Below are positions 40,776 through 49,071 of a stretch of 64,000 bases of DNA, in pieces; the stretch's first letter is position 1; each line of letters opens with the position of its first letter. The stretch is from assembly GCF_027257975.1 (NCBI RefSeq), contig NZ_JANZKX010000001.1, positions 1,054,001 to 1,118,000 on the forward strand, read 5' to 3'. Made by a program: the position numbers and the translations under genes. Origin of the DNA: Pelomonas sp. BJYL3. GTDB taxonomy: Bacteria > Pseudomonadota > Gammaproteobacteria > Burkholderiales > Burkholderiaceae_C. The notes under the pieces are model-generated. The model had not been told where the DNA came from, did no database searches, and saw only the letters and a list, made by a program, of their open reading frames with translations.

Positions 40776-41738
40776 TCACCGGGCCAGATGGCGGCTCAGG
40801 AAGTCCCGCAGGCGCGCGCCCACGAGGTCTGCGGCGCTGCCGAAGTCGGCATGCCCGGCGTCCGGAATCACCCACAGCTCGGCGGGAACGCCCAGGCGCC
40901 GGGCCTCGGCATGCAGTTGGCGGGACTGCGCCACCGGGACCACGGCATCGCGCTGCCCGTGCACGAGAAACAGGGGCGGTGCATCCGCCCGCAACCAGCG
41001 CAGCGGGCTGAGCGCGGACTGATGCGCCGCATCCGGGGCCCGCCCCAGCAGGGCTCGCAGGTTTTCGTGCTGCCCCTGGCTGAAGGCCGACGGAGCCCCG
41101 GGCGGTTCCCGCAGCTCATAGCCGCCCCCGTGCAGGATCAGGGCCTGCACGGACTCGTCCTCCCCGGCCCAGGGCGCATCGGCGCTCAGGGGCGTCCGTG
41201 GCTGCAGCGCCACCAGCGCCGCCAGATGGGCCCCGGCCGAGCCGCCCAGCAGGGCGAGACGATGGCCGCGACCGCTCCACTGCGCCGCATGGTGGCGCAT
41301 CCAGCGCAGGGCGCAGCGGATGTCCTCGCCCTGGGCGGGCCAGTGCGCCTGCGGGGCCAGCCGGTAGTCCAGGCTGGCCGCCACCAGGCCCCAGCGGGCC
41401 AGGCTGCGGATCAGCGGCGCATAGTCCTGGCGGGAGCCGGCCACCCAGCCGCCGCCGTGCACCAGCAGGATCATGGGGCGCCCGCCCGGCGGGGCTGGCG
41501 CCCCGGGCACGGCCAGGTCCAGGTGCAGGGGCTCGACGCCCGCCCGAGGGCAGTACTCGATCCCCTCCTGGACCCGGGGCTCCGGCGTAGCCGCGTCCGC
41601 CTGGGCCGGGCGCCCGGCCCCCAGCAGTGCCCACAGCAACGCCCCCAGCAGCACCACACCGCCCAGGGTGCCGCCCAGGGTGCCGCCCCAGGACCCGAAC
41701 GGGCCGGACCATCGCTGTGGCATGCGGATTGAAGTCAC
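40776..41738 (-). CDS. Exported alpha/beta hydrolase (esterase/lipase)
   Basis: 320 residues from GTG at 41738, chosen because GGAGAGGGA stands just upstream; an in-frame ATG at 41723 is the alternative. An N-terminal hydrophobic segment is followed by ILLVHGGGWVAGSR (oxyanion HGGG), the nucleophile elbow LLGGSAGAHL, and a later Asp and His (VHGQRDAVVP, PDAGHADFG). This is the hormone-sensitive-lipase-like family. A short tandem duplication gives GGTLGGTLGG in the signal region. Probably a periplasmic carboxylesterase. Confidence 0.85.
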   Translation of the reverse strand: MTSIRMPQRWSGPFGSWGGTLGGTLGGVVLLGALLWALLGAGRPAQADAATPEPRVQEGIEYCPRAGVEPLHLDLAVPGAPAPPGGRPMILLVHGGGWVAGSRQDYAPLIRSLARWGLVAASLDYRLAPQAHWPAQGEDIRCALRWMRHHAAQWSGRGHRLALLGGSAGAHLAALVALQPRTPLSADAPWAGEDESVQALILHGGGYELREPPGAPSAFSQGQHENLRALLGRAPDAAHQSALSPLRWLRADAPPLFLVHGQRDAVVPVAQSRQLHAEARRLGVPAELWVIPDAGHADFGSAADLVGARLRDFLSRHLAR

Positions 41739-41919
41739 TCCCTCTCCCTGGACAACACGGCGCAGACGCTGCCCGCCTGCGCACGATACACGGCCCCCCG
41801 GCTGCCGGTGCATTCGCCTGCTGCGGAGCCTGCCCTGCCAGCTGGCGCTGAGCGGCCCGTCCCACCCGCCCTACGATGCATGCCCACGCCCCTTCACCCT
41901 CGGGGGCAGGAGCCAGCCC

Positions 41920-42699
41920 ATGACAACGCTCATCACCCGTGAGCCAGCCCAGGACCTGCAGGGCTACGAAACCACCTTCGTCGCCGCCCAGTCCATCCAC
42001 CTCGACGCCGCCGCCCGCCAGCACCAGGCCTATCGCGACACACTGGCCAGCAGCGGCATCGAGGTGATCGCCCTGCCCGCCCAGCCCGGCCTGCCGGACA
42101 GCCTCTTCGTCGAGGATGTGGTGCTGGCCCTGCCGGAGTGCGTGGTCCTGACCCGCCCCGGCGCCGCCTCACGTCAGGCCGAGGTCGCGCTCTTCGCGGC
42201 CGACCTGGCCCGCCACGGCCTGTTCGACGGGCGCCCCGTCCACGTGCTGCAGGCGCCTGCCACCCTGGAGGGCGGCGACGTGCTGCGCCTGGGGCGCACG
42301 CTCTATGTCGGCCTGTCCTCGCGCACCAACGCCGCGGGCGTCGCCCAGCTGCGGGACTGGCTCGCCCCCATGGGCTACACAGTGCAGGCCGTGCCGGTGA
42401 TGGGCTGCCTGCATCTCAAGACCGGCGTCACGGCCCTGGACGAGCACACCGTGCTGGCCCAGCCGGACTGGGTGGACCTGTCCGCCATGCCCGGCCTGAC
42501 GGTGCTGCACGCCGCGCCCGGCGAGCCCTGGGCGGCCAATGTGCTGAAGATCGGCCCGCGGCTGTTCATGAATGCGGCCAGCCCGCGCACGGCCGAGACC
42601 CTGCGCGCCCGCGGTCATGCCGTGCAGTCGATCGACATCGGCGAGTTCATGAAGATGGAGGCCGGTCTCACGTGCATGCACGTGCTGTGGCGGGACTGA
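41920..42699 (+). CDS. Dimethylarginine dimethylaminohydrolase (DDAH)
   Basis: 259 residues of the pentein fold. The Asp of FVEDVVLALPE, the His of GCLHLKTGV and the nucleophilic Cys near the C terminus (MEAGLTCMHVLW) are the DDAH set. GGDVLRLGRTLYVGLSSRTN is the conserved middle block. It hydrolyses N-methylated arginine to citrulline and dimethylamine. AGGAG lies seven bases before the ATG. Stands alone, divergent from the esterase. Confidence 0.93.
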   Translation: MTTLITREPAQDLQGYETTFVAAQSIHLDAAARQHQAYRDTLASSGIEVIALPAQPGLPDSLFVEDVVLALPECVVLTRPGAASRQAEVALFAADLARHGLFDGRPVHVLQAPATLEGGDVLRLGRTLYVGLSSRTNAAGVAQLRDWLAPMGYTVQAVPVMGCLHLKTGVTALDEHTVLAQPDWVDLSAMPGLTVLHAAPGEPWAANVLKIGPRLFMNAASPRTAETLRARGHAVQSIDIGEFMKMEAGLTCMHVLWRD

Positions 42700-42726
42700 G
42701 CGGCGGGTGACGGGGCGGCGGAAGAC

Positions 42727-43128
42727 CTACCAGGCCTTGACCGGCTTGCCGACGACGGTGGCAATGCGTGCGGCGGCGATCGACGCATCCACGTCGTACT
42801 CGCTGGAACCCACGCGGACATCGGCGAACCATCCCTTCACGTGCAGGTCCACGGACCAATACGCCGGATGGTCGTCGCCCCCCCGGTGGTGCGCAAGCCG
42901 GACCTGGCTGATCGCCTCGAAGCTCGCGACCACACGCCCGGCCTTCTTCACAACGTGACGGCGGCGCTCGAAGCACAGGACGCCATCACAGCCCCGGATC
43001 AAGAGCTGTTCCTCATCGAACCGCAGGATCTCTAGTGGGGGCTGCGCAGGCTGCTGGGCCGTTTGCGGCGTCAGGGCTCGCGCCAGCTGCGCCAGTCGTG
43101 CAAGAAGCCGTTCCATGGTGGACCGCAT
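42727..43128 (-). CDS. Hypothetical protein, 133 aa
   Basis: No family recognised. It is acidic and strand-rich in the middle (LEILRFDEEQLLIRGCDGVL, then YWSVDLHVKGWFADVRV). The N-terminal helix is basic. Another ATG, four codons in, is possible as start. Convergent with the DDAH gene. Confidence 0.55.
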   Translation of the reverse strand: MRSTMERLLARLAQLARALTPQTAQQPAQPPLEILRFDEEQLLIRGCDGVLCFERRRHVVKKAGRVVASFEAISQVRLAHHRGGDDHPAYWSVDLHVKGWFADVRVGSSEYDVDASIAAARIATVVGKPVKAW

Positions 43129-43229
43129 GGTAGCGCGCCCTCCGGAGAAAGCTCCCGGGAGGCGTCACCTCCGGCAGGCCCTGTGCTGACACCTACACTG
43201 CGCGCTCCCGAATCCGAGCCTTCCAGCCC

Positions 43230-44591
43230 ATGCCCGCGGTGCCCCCCTCTGCCGATGCCTCTTCCGCCCTGACACCGCCGTCATTCTGGCAACGCGCGGG
43301 CCGCCGCACGGTCCTGCTGCTGGCGGTGGTGGCAGCGGTCGCGGGCCTGCTGGTCTGGGCGATCCCTTCCCCGCCGACGCAGCTCACCATCGCCACGGGT
43401 TTCAAGGGCGGCGCCTACGAGCACTTCGGCCAGCGCTATGCCCAGGCCCTCGCCGCCTCCAAGGTGCGGGCCACGCTGCGTCCGACGCAGGGCACGCTGG
43501 AGAACCTGGCCCTGCTGAGCCGCGCCGACCACCCCGTGCAGGCGGCCTTCGTGCAGGGCGGCGTCGGCGATGCCGCGGCCTATCCGGGCCTGGTCTCGCT
43601 GGGCCGCGTCAACCGCCAGGTGCTGTGGATCTTCCAGCGCCCCGGCCTGCAGCTGCAGCGGCTGCAGGACCTCGCCGGCCTGCGCCTGGCCCTGGGCCCC
43701 TCGGGCAGCGGCACCCGCATGCTGGCCGAACGGCTGCTGTCGCTGTACGACCTCGACGACCAGCGCACGCGGCTGCTTCCCCTGGCCGGGGACGAGGCCG
43801 CGCAGGCCCTGGTCGACGGTCGCGTGGACGTGGTCTTCATGGCTTTCGCGGCCGACGCTCCGGTGGTCCAGCGCCTGCTGCACCGGCCCGACATCGCACT
43901 GATGAGCGTGCCCCAGGCCGAGGCCATCAGCCGCCGCCTGCCCTTCCTGGAGCGCGTGACCCTGCCGCAGGGCGTGGTCGACCTGGCGCGCTCGCTGCCG
44001 AAGCAGGACATCGAGCTGCTGTCCACCAGCAACGCCGTGCTGGTGCACGAGGACCTGCATGAGGACCTGGTCCAGGAGCTGGTGGAGGTGCTGCGCCGCG
44101 AGCACGGGCAGCCCAGCTGGCTGGACCGTCCCGGCGAGTTCCCCAAGGCCAGCGACCCCGAATACCCGATGTCTGGCGCCGCCCTGCGCTACTACCGCCA
44201 GGGCCCCAGCCTGCTGCAACGCCTGCTGCCCTACTGGCTCACCGCCCATGCCGAGCGCCTGCTGGCCCTGCTGGCCGCCAGCGCGGCCTTGCTGCCCCTG
44301 CTGAGCCAGGGGCCGCGCCTGTATCGCTGGTATCTGCGCGAGCGCATGCGGGGCCTCTACAAGCGCCTGCGCGGCCTGGAGGCGCAGCTGGACGCCCTGC
44401 CCGGCCCCGCGGCGCAGCAGACCCTGCGCCAGGAGCTGGACGCCCTGCACCGGGCCGTGCGCCTGCTGCAGGTGCCCATCCGCCACTCCGACCTGTTCTT
44501 CGAGCTGCTGCACGGCATCCAGCTGGTGCGCCGGCGGCTTGACGAGCTGGGCATGGTGGCGCATCCTGCCGCCGCAAGTAACAGTAGGTGA
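43230..44591 (+). CDS. TAXI-family TRAP solute-binding protein with membrane anchors
   Basis: 453 residues. A first hydrophobic helix (VLLLAVVAAVAGLLVWAI) is followed by the TAXI domain: LTIATGFKGGAYEHFGQRYA is the ligand-loop signature, and LRLALGPSGSGTRMLAERLL a second. Unlike soluble TAXI proteins it has a second membrane region (about 335-355) and a cytoplasmic helical tail. No TRAP permease genes adjoin it. It may be a sensor or a scaffold rather than an uptake receptor. Confidence 0.85.
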   Translation: MPAVPPSADASSALTPPSFWQRAGRRTVLLLAVVAAVAGLLVWAIPSPPTQLTIATGFKGGAYEHFGQRYAQALAASKVRATLRPTQGTLENLALLSRADHPVQAAFVQGGVGDAAAYPGLVSLGRVNRQVLWIFQRPGLQLQRLQDLAGLRLALGPSGSGTRMLAERLLSLYDLDDQRTRLLPLAGDEAAQALVDGRVDVVFMAFAADAPVVQRLLHRPDIALMSVPQAEAISRRLPFLERVTLPQGVVDLARSLPKQDIELLSTSNAVLVHEDLHEDLVQELVEVLRREHGQPSWLDRPGEFPKASDPEYPMSGAALRYYRQGPSLLQRLLPYWLTAHAERLLALLAASAALLPLLSQGPRLYRWYLRERMRGLYKRLRGLEAQLDALPGPAAQQTLRQELDALHRAVRLLQVPIRHSDLFFELLHGIQLVRRRLDELGMVAHPAAASNSR

Positions 44592-44781
44592 CGGTGGCCC
44601 ATTCAGCGGATTCCATCGCGGTTTTCGCTGGCAATCACCCGGGAGGGCTGCTGCATGTCCTCAGCGGGCCAGGGGCGAGCTAGGATGCCCGGCGAGTGCC
44701 GCGGCAGCGCCGCCGCGCCCCTACAGATCACCGCCACGCCAGCCCTTCGCGCCCGGCGCGGCGCCCCGACGGAGACGCCTC

Positions 44782-45915
44782 ATGAAACTGACCCGCCGCC
44801 CCCGGCTCCAAGCCCTTGCATCGACCTTTCTGCTGGCCTCGGCCCTGGCCTGCGCGCCCGTGCGTGCCGACATCGTGGTCGGGCAGACCATCGGCGTCAC
44901 CGGCCAGGCGGCTGCCACGGTCAAGGAGGCGCTCAACGGCGCGCAGCTGTGGATCGAGCACATCAACGCCCAGGGCGGGATCAAGGGCGAGAAGATCCAG
45001 CTGCTGACGCTGGACGACGAGTTCGACGTGCAGAAGGCTGCAGCCAACGCGCGCGTGCTCATCGAGCAGAAGAAGGCCGTGGTGCTGTTCATGAACCGCG
45101 GCACGCCGCACACCGAGGCCATCCTGCCCCTGCTGCAGCAGCATGGCATCGCGCTGGTCGCCCCCTCCACCGGCGCCATGCTGCTGCACAATCCGGTGCA
45201 GCGCTACGTCTTCAATGTGCGCGCGCCCTATCAGCGCGAGGCCGAGAAGGCCATCGAGCATCTGCACTCCACGGGCACCACCCGCATTGCGGTGGTCCAT
45301 GTGGACGACTCCTTCGGGCGCGATGCCATGGAAGGCGCTTCCAAGGGCTTTGCCAAGACCCGGCTGCAGCCCGTGGCCGTGCTCAAGGCCGATCGCGAGA
45401 AGCCCGCCTATGCCAGCCTGGTGCCCGCGCTGGTCAAGGCCGAGGCCCAGGCCGTGCTGTGGGTCGGCTCCAGCCAGGTCGTCGCCGAGGGGGTCAAGGC
45501 CCTGCGGGCCGCCGGCTCCAGCGCCCAGGTGGTCACGCTGTCCAACAACGCCTCGGCCGGTTTCGTCAGGCAGCTGGGCGATGCCAGCCGCGGCGTCATC
45601 GTGAGCCAGGTCTACCCCGGTGAGCGTGCCGTCAAGTACCCCCTGGTGCAGGAGGCCCTGAAGCTGGCCAAGGCCAAGGGCTACGACGAGCTCACGCCCG
45701 CGATGCTGGAGGGCTTTGCCGCGGCCAAGGTGCTGGCCGAGGCCCTGCGCCAGGCCGCGCCGCAGTTCACCCGCGAGAAGGTGCTGGCGGCCCTGGAGGG
45801 CCTGCGCCGCTTCGACCTGGGCGGCCTGGAGATCAGCTACGGTCCGGGCGACCACAGCGGCCTGGACTTCGCCGACCTGGCCATCATCGGAGCGGACGGG
45901 CGCTTCGTGCGCTGA
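44782..45915 (+). CDS. Periplasmic branched-chain-amino-acid-type ABC substrate-binding protein
   Basis: 377 residues. The signal peptide ends near ACAPVRA. The type I periplasmic fold begins DIVVGQTIGVTGQAAATVKE, with LTLDDEFDVQKAAANARVLI and VAPSTGAMLLHNP in the ligand cleft. This is the LivJ/Peripla_BP_6 family. GGAG lies about eight bases before the ATG. No permease or ATPase genes flank it, so it is an orphan receptor. It may feed a distant transporter or a sensor protein. Confidence 0.88.
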   Translation: MKLTRRPRLQALASTFLLASALACAPVRADIVVGQTIGVTGQAAATVKEALNGAQLWIEHINAQGGIKGEKIQLLTLDDEFDVQKAAANARVLIEQKKAVVLFMNRGTPHTEAILPLLQQHGIALVAPSTGAMLLHNPVQRYVFNVRAPYQREAEKAIEHLHSTGTTRIAVVHVDDSFGRDAMEGASKGFAKTRLQPVAVLKADREKPAYASLVPALVKAEAQAVLWVGSSQVVAEGVKALRAAGSSAQVVTLSNNASAGFVRQLGDASRGVIVSQVYPGERAVKYPLVQEALKLAKAKGYDELTPAMLEGFAAAKVLAEALRQAAPQFTREKVLAALEGLRRFDLGGLEISYGPGDHSGLDFADLAIIGADGRFVR

Positions 45916-45955
45916 GGCCGCGGCCCAGGCGTGAACAGAGGCACGGCAGCTGGGC

Positions 45956-46312
45956 TCACCAACGCCCAGGTGACGCAGCCGTGCGCCCTCTCTTGCCCAC
46001 GGCCACCACCTGCCCGAAGGCCCCCACGGTGGTGAGATCCCGGTCGTGCCGCGTCCAGGACAGCAGCCCAACGCTGTGATAGCTCACCGGCAGATCCGCC
46101 AGCTCCTGTGCGCCGAAGCCCGCAGCCACCGGATGCTGCGCGTCGATGGCCTGGCGCAGGGCCTCGCGGTGGCGCGCCTCGTCCGGATTGAGCAGCAGGG
46201 CAAGCGGCAGCAACAGAGCGGGCAGGCCCCAGTTCCACAGCTTGCGCCATGGCGGCCGCCTGCCGCCAGAGCCGCCTGAGCCGGGCGCTGCGCTGCTGTC
46301 CGGAGGGGCCAT
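45956..46312 (-). CDS. Small single-pass membrane protein, possibly DUF4359-like
   Basis: 118 residues from the ATG at 46312, which has GGAG seven bases upstream; longer frames to 46342 or 46396 are possible. One hydrophobic segment (LPALLLPLALLLNP) is followed by EARHREALRQAI and a conserved-looking tail with YHSVGLLSWTRH and TVGAFGQVVAV. The tail recalls DUF4359, but the match is from memory only. Confidence 0.6.
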   Translation of the reverse strand: MAPPDSSAAPGSGGSGGRRPPWRKLWNWGLPALLLPLALLLNPDEARHREALRQAIDAQHPVAAGFGAQELADLPVSYHSVGLLSWTRHDRDLTTVGAFGQVVAVGKRGRTAASPGRW

Positions 46313-46620
46313 CAGGGCGCTCCGCTCAAGCTCGTCATGCATGGGGCTGGGCCCGGCAGGGTCGGCACGATGCCCGCTGCCGGCGGCACGCAGCACGGCA
46401 AGCGATGGCGATGGAGGGGAAGCAGGGAAGCTGGGTCATGACAGGGCCTCGGGCGCCAAGCATACGACTCCAGCACAGGGCGGGCGCCAGGACAGCGCAG
46501 GATAGGCGCCTGGGCCCGCCAACCGGCGCATGCCATGCCCCGCGCGCCCACCGGTGTCAGCCGGGATGCGCGCGGGGCCGGGTCAGCGCCTGGCAGCGCG
46601 GCCGCGGAGCGCTCGGCCCC
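46313..46620. other. Intergenic stretch with no recognisable gene
   Basis: 308 bases of GC-rich DNA between the small membrane protein and the fasciclin gene. Open frames here have no protein-like composition. No promoter, hairpin or repeat could be supported. Confidence 0.5.
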
Positions 46621-47556
46621 TCAGGGCTTGGGCAGGATGACGGTGTCCAGCACGTGGATCACCCCATTGCTGGCCAGCACGTCGGTGGCCGTGATGCCGG
46701 CCTTGCGGCCCCGGCCATCGGTGATGGCCAGCGAGCCGTCGACGGTGAAGGTCTGCCCCTGCAGCGTGGTGATGGCGGCGCCCACGGGCACCTCGGCCTT
46801 CAGCACGCGCCCCGGCACCACGTGATACGTCAGCACCTGGGTCAGCAGCGCCTTGTTGGCCAGCAGCTGCTCCTTGCTCACGCCCAGCTCGGCCAGCAGC
46901 TTGGCAAAGGCGGCGTTCGTGGGGGCGAACACGGTGTAGGGACCGGCGCCGTTGAGCGCGTCCACCAGCCCGGCCGCCGCCACGGCTTCGACCAGGATGC
47001 TGAAGTCCGGCAGGGCCTGCGCCGTGGCCACGATCGTCCGGTTGGCCGGCAGCAGGACCTTGTCGATCACATGCACCACGCCGTTGGAGGCCATGACATC
47101 CGTGGCCAGGATCCTGGCCTGCCGGTTGCGGCCGTCCGTCACGACCAGGCCGCCAGGCGTGCTGTCGATCTTGAAGATGCCCCCCTGCAGCGTCGTGATG
47201 GCCTTGCCCACCGGCACGCTGGCCTTGGGCACCTGCGCGCCCAGCACGTGGTACTGCAGCACCGTGCGCAGGAGCGCCTTGTCGGCGAGCAGCTGCTGCT
47301 TAGTCATGCCCAGCTCGGCCAGCAGGGCCGTGAAGGCGTCGTCCGTCGGTGCGAACACCGTGAACGGGCCGGTCGCGGACAGCGTGCCGGCCAGGTCGGC
47401 CGCCACGACGGCCTCGGCGAGCACGCTGAAGCGCGGATCGCCCTGGGCAACGCCCACCACCGTGGGCTCCGAATCGTCACTGCCACTGCCGCAGGCGCTG
47501 AGCAGGCCGGCAACGCACACCGCGGCGAGCCAACGCCACCAACTGGTTTTACGCAT
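46621..47556 (-). CDS. Lipoprotein with two fasciclin (FAS1) domains
   Basis: 311 residues. The signal peptide ends in the lipobox LLSAC (VCVAGLLSACGSG). Two FAS1 repeats of about 130 residues follow, each with the H1 box TVFAPT(D/N)xAF (GPFTVFAPTDDAF, GPYTVFAPTNAAF) and an H2 box ending NGVVHVIDKVLLP or NGVIHVLDTVILP. FAS1 proteins take part in adhesion and surface attachment. AAGGAG stands six bases before the ATG. The gene is divergent from a TetR regulator, and its promoter is overlapped by a palindrome that regulator may bind. Confidence 0.92.
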   Translation of the reverse strand: MRKTSWWRWLAAVCVAGLLSACGSGSDDSEPTVVGVAQGDPRFSVLAEAVVAADLAGTLSATGPFTVFAPTDDAFTALLAELGMTKQQLLADKALLRTVLQYHVLGAQVPKASVPVGKAITTLQGGIFKIDSTPGGLVVTDGRNRQARILATDVMASNGVVHVIDKVLLPANRTIVATAQALPDFSILVEAVAAAGLVDALNGAGPYTVFAPTNAAFAKLLAELGVSKEQLLANKALLTQVLTYHVVPGRVLKAEVPVGAAITTLQGQTFTVDGSLAITDGRGRKAGITATDVLASNGVIHVLDTVILPKP

Positions 47557-47654
47557 CGTCTTCTCCTTGATCCTGAATGTCCGACGGGACGGAAGGTGCC
47601 GGTCTGCCCCTCCCGGACGGATCCGCCGAGGGGGGAAAGACTGGTCAGGCCGCA

Positions 47655-47682
47655 ATTTGAACTGCTCAGTTCATTTTGTCAA
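47655..47682 (-). promoter_or_regulatory. Promoter of the fasciclin gene
   Basis: On the minus strand: -35 TTGACA (47682-47677), a 16-base spacer, then a -10-like TCAAAT (47660-47655). The palindrome at 47659-47672 lies in the spacer and overlaps the -10. Confidence 0.65.
47659..47672. promoter_or_regulatory. Palindromic operator 1 (GAACTGCTCAGTTC)
   Basis: A perfect inverted repeat GAACTG-CT-CAGTTC inside the fasciclin promoter. It shares the outer GAAC/GTTC arms with operator 2. Confidence 0.75.
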
Positions 47683-47699
47683 CACGTCAGTTCTTTCAC

Positions 47700-47713
47700 G
47701 AACCAATTGGTTC
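47700..47713. promoter_or_regulatory. Palindromic operator 2 (GAACCAATTGGTTC)
   Basis: A perfect 14-base palindrome, centred 41 bases (about four helical turns) from operator 1. It is a typical TetR-family site and lies between the two divergent genes. Confidence 0.75.
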
Positions 47714-47764
47714 ATTTGCATACAGTCAAGTCTTCGTTGGCATCAGGGTCATAGAATCCGCGGC

Positions 47765-48367
47765 ATGCAACGTCCACGGTTTCGCGATCAGGTGCTTCAG
47801 GCCCGGGAGGACGCCATCGTGGCCTCCGTCAACCGGCTGCTGGCCGAGAAAGGCTTCGAGGCCATGACGGTCGACGAGGTCGTGGCCGAGGTGGGCATCG
47901 CGAAGGCGAGCCTCTACAAGCACTTCACGTCCAAGGAAGACCTGGCGGCGGCGGCCATGGTGCGCGTGCTGGACCGGGCCCTTGAGGAATGCCGGCGCCT
48001 GCAGGCCCTGCCGCTGGACAGCAAGGCCCGGCTGAAGGCGCTCATGCAGTGGACCTATGGCGAGCAGCTGGGCGGCCGCATGCCGGCCCTCCCCGCGCAG
48101 AATTCGAGCCTGCGAGCCGCCCTGATGGTCAACCCGGCCTACATGGACCGGCTGAACAGCCTGTCGGAGCTGCTGGGCGAATGGATCGTCGAGGCCCAGA
48201 AGGCGGGGCAGCTGGATGTCAGCCTGCCGCCCGAGCTGGTGCTCTACACCGTCTTTGCCCGCGCCTGCGACCCCGTCCTGCCCGTCATGCGCGCCACAGG
48301 CGCCCACACCGACGCGCAGATCGTCGACTGGCTGGTGCTGACCTGCCTGCGAGGGCTCGGCGGCTGA
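47765..48367 (+). CDS. TetR/AcrR family regulator
   Basis: 200 residues. The helix-turn-helix region reads VNRLLAEKGFEAMTVDEVV, then GIAKASLYKHFTSKEDLAAA. A C-terminal helical domain of the TetR_C type follows. A TAGAAT -10 box at 47752-47757 is only 8 bases from the ATG and no Shine-Dalgarno is present, so the transcript may be leaderless. It probably represses the divergent fasciclin gene and itself through the two GAAC-palindromes. Confidence 0.9.
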   Translation: MQRPRFRDQVLQAREDAIVASVNRLLAEKGFEAMTVDEVVAEVGIAKASLYKHFTSKEDLAAAAMVRVLDRALEECRRLQALPLDSKARLKALMQWTYGEQLGGRMPALPAQNSSLRAALMVNPAYMDRLNSLSELLGEWIVEAQKAGQLDVSLPPELVLYTVFARACDPVLPVMRATGAHTDAQIVDWLVLTCLRGLGG

Positions 48368-48390
48368 GCCGTTTGCAGAGCGCCCTCAGA

Positions 48391-48403
48391 GGGTCAGGTC
48401 TTG
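48391..48403 (+). repeat. Dispersed 13-mer copy 7
   Basis: Exact GGGTCAGGTCTTG in the short gap between the convergent TetR and DUF4124 genes. Confidence 0.75.
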
Positions 48404-48424
48404 AGGGGCTGGTGTGCCGGCCGC

Positions 48425-48904
48425 TCAGCGCAGCCGCGGCGCGCAGCTCAGGCCGGCGCGCAGGCCCAGCTGTTCCAGGCCGGCGCGGTCGTTGCGCAGG
48501 GCCATGCTCTTGACCCGCTCGAAGTCGCTGAGCGAGTTGTCGGCCACACATTCGCAGAAGTCGCGGAACTTGCCGGGCTGGCTGGCGGCCAGGCGGCGCA
48601 GGGTGGCGTCCCCCCGGGTGTTCACGCTGCTGGCACAGGCGGACACCAGGGCCTGGCGCATCTCGCCCGGCGTCACCGAAGGGGAGAAGTTCGCCGAGCC
48701 GGTCAGGCTGGGCAGGGCCGATGAGGTCCAGCGCAGGTCCAGCTCCGCGCTCTTGGTCGACTCCGGGCAGGGCTGGGACTGATAGGCCGTCTTGCCGCTG
48801 CTGTCGGTGCATTTGAACACCTGGGCGGAGGCTGGCACGGCGGCGGCCAGCAGGCAGACCAGGGCCAGGTGACGTGGGCGCGGGAGCAGGGATTGGAGCA
48901 GCAT
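48425..48904 (-). CDS. DUF4124-domain exported protein
   Basis: 159 residues. The signal peptide ends near AVPASA. The DUF4124 motif follows directly: VFKCTDSSGKTAYQSQPC. The C-terminal half has four further Cys (ACASS, DFCECV, LSCAP) likely paired in the periplasm. The family is common in Betaproteobacteria and of unknown function. The start ATG at 48904 is set by the signal peptide. Confidence 0.88.
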   Translation of the reverse strand: MLLQSLLPRPRHLALVCLLAAAVPASAQVFKCTDSSGKTAYQSQPCPESTKSAELDLRWTSSALPSLTGSANFSPSVTPGEMRQALVSACASSVNTRGDATLRRLAASQPGKFRDFCECVADNSLSDFERVKSMALRNDRAGLEQLGLRAGLSCAPRLR

Positions 48905-49071
48905 GGATGACAGCCAAGACGCCCGGTCATGCCGTGACCAGCTGCGTTTCTGGATGCTGGATTGTGCCGCTGCCGCCACGAGCCGTGCACCGGCGACGGG
49001 CCGCTGATGGCGGGACGCGACACTCGCGTCTGCCACCGGCCCCCTCGTCCGGCCCCGCCCGCGCAGCGCCC

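Noticed and set aside
41641-41690. Tandem 12-base repeat in the esterase gene
   Set aside because: Only two units (GGTLGGTLGG), within the signal region; a minor duplication rather than a mobile or regulatory repeat.
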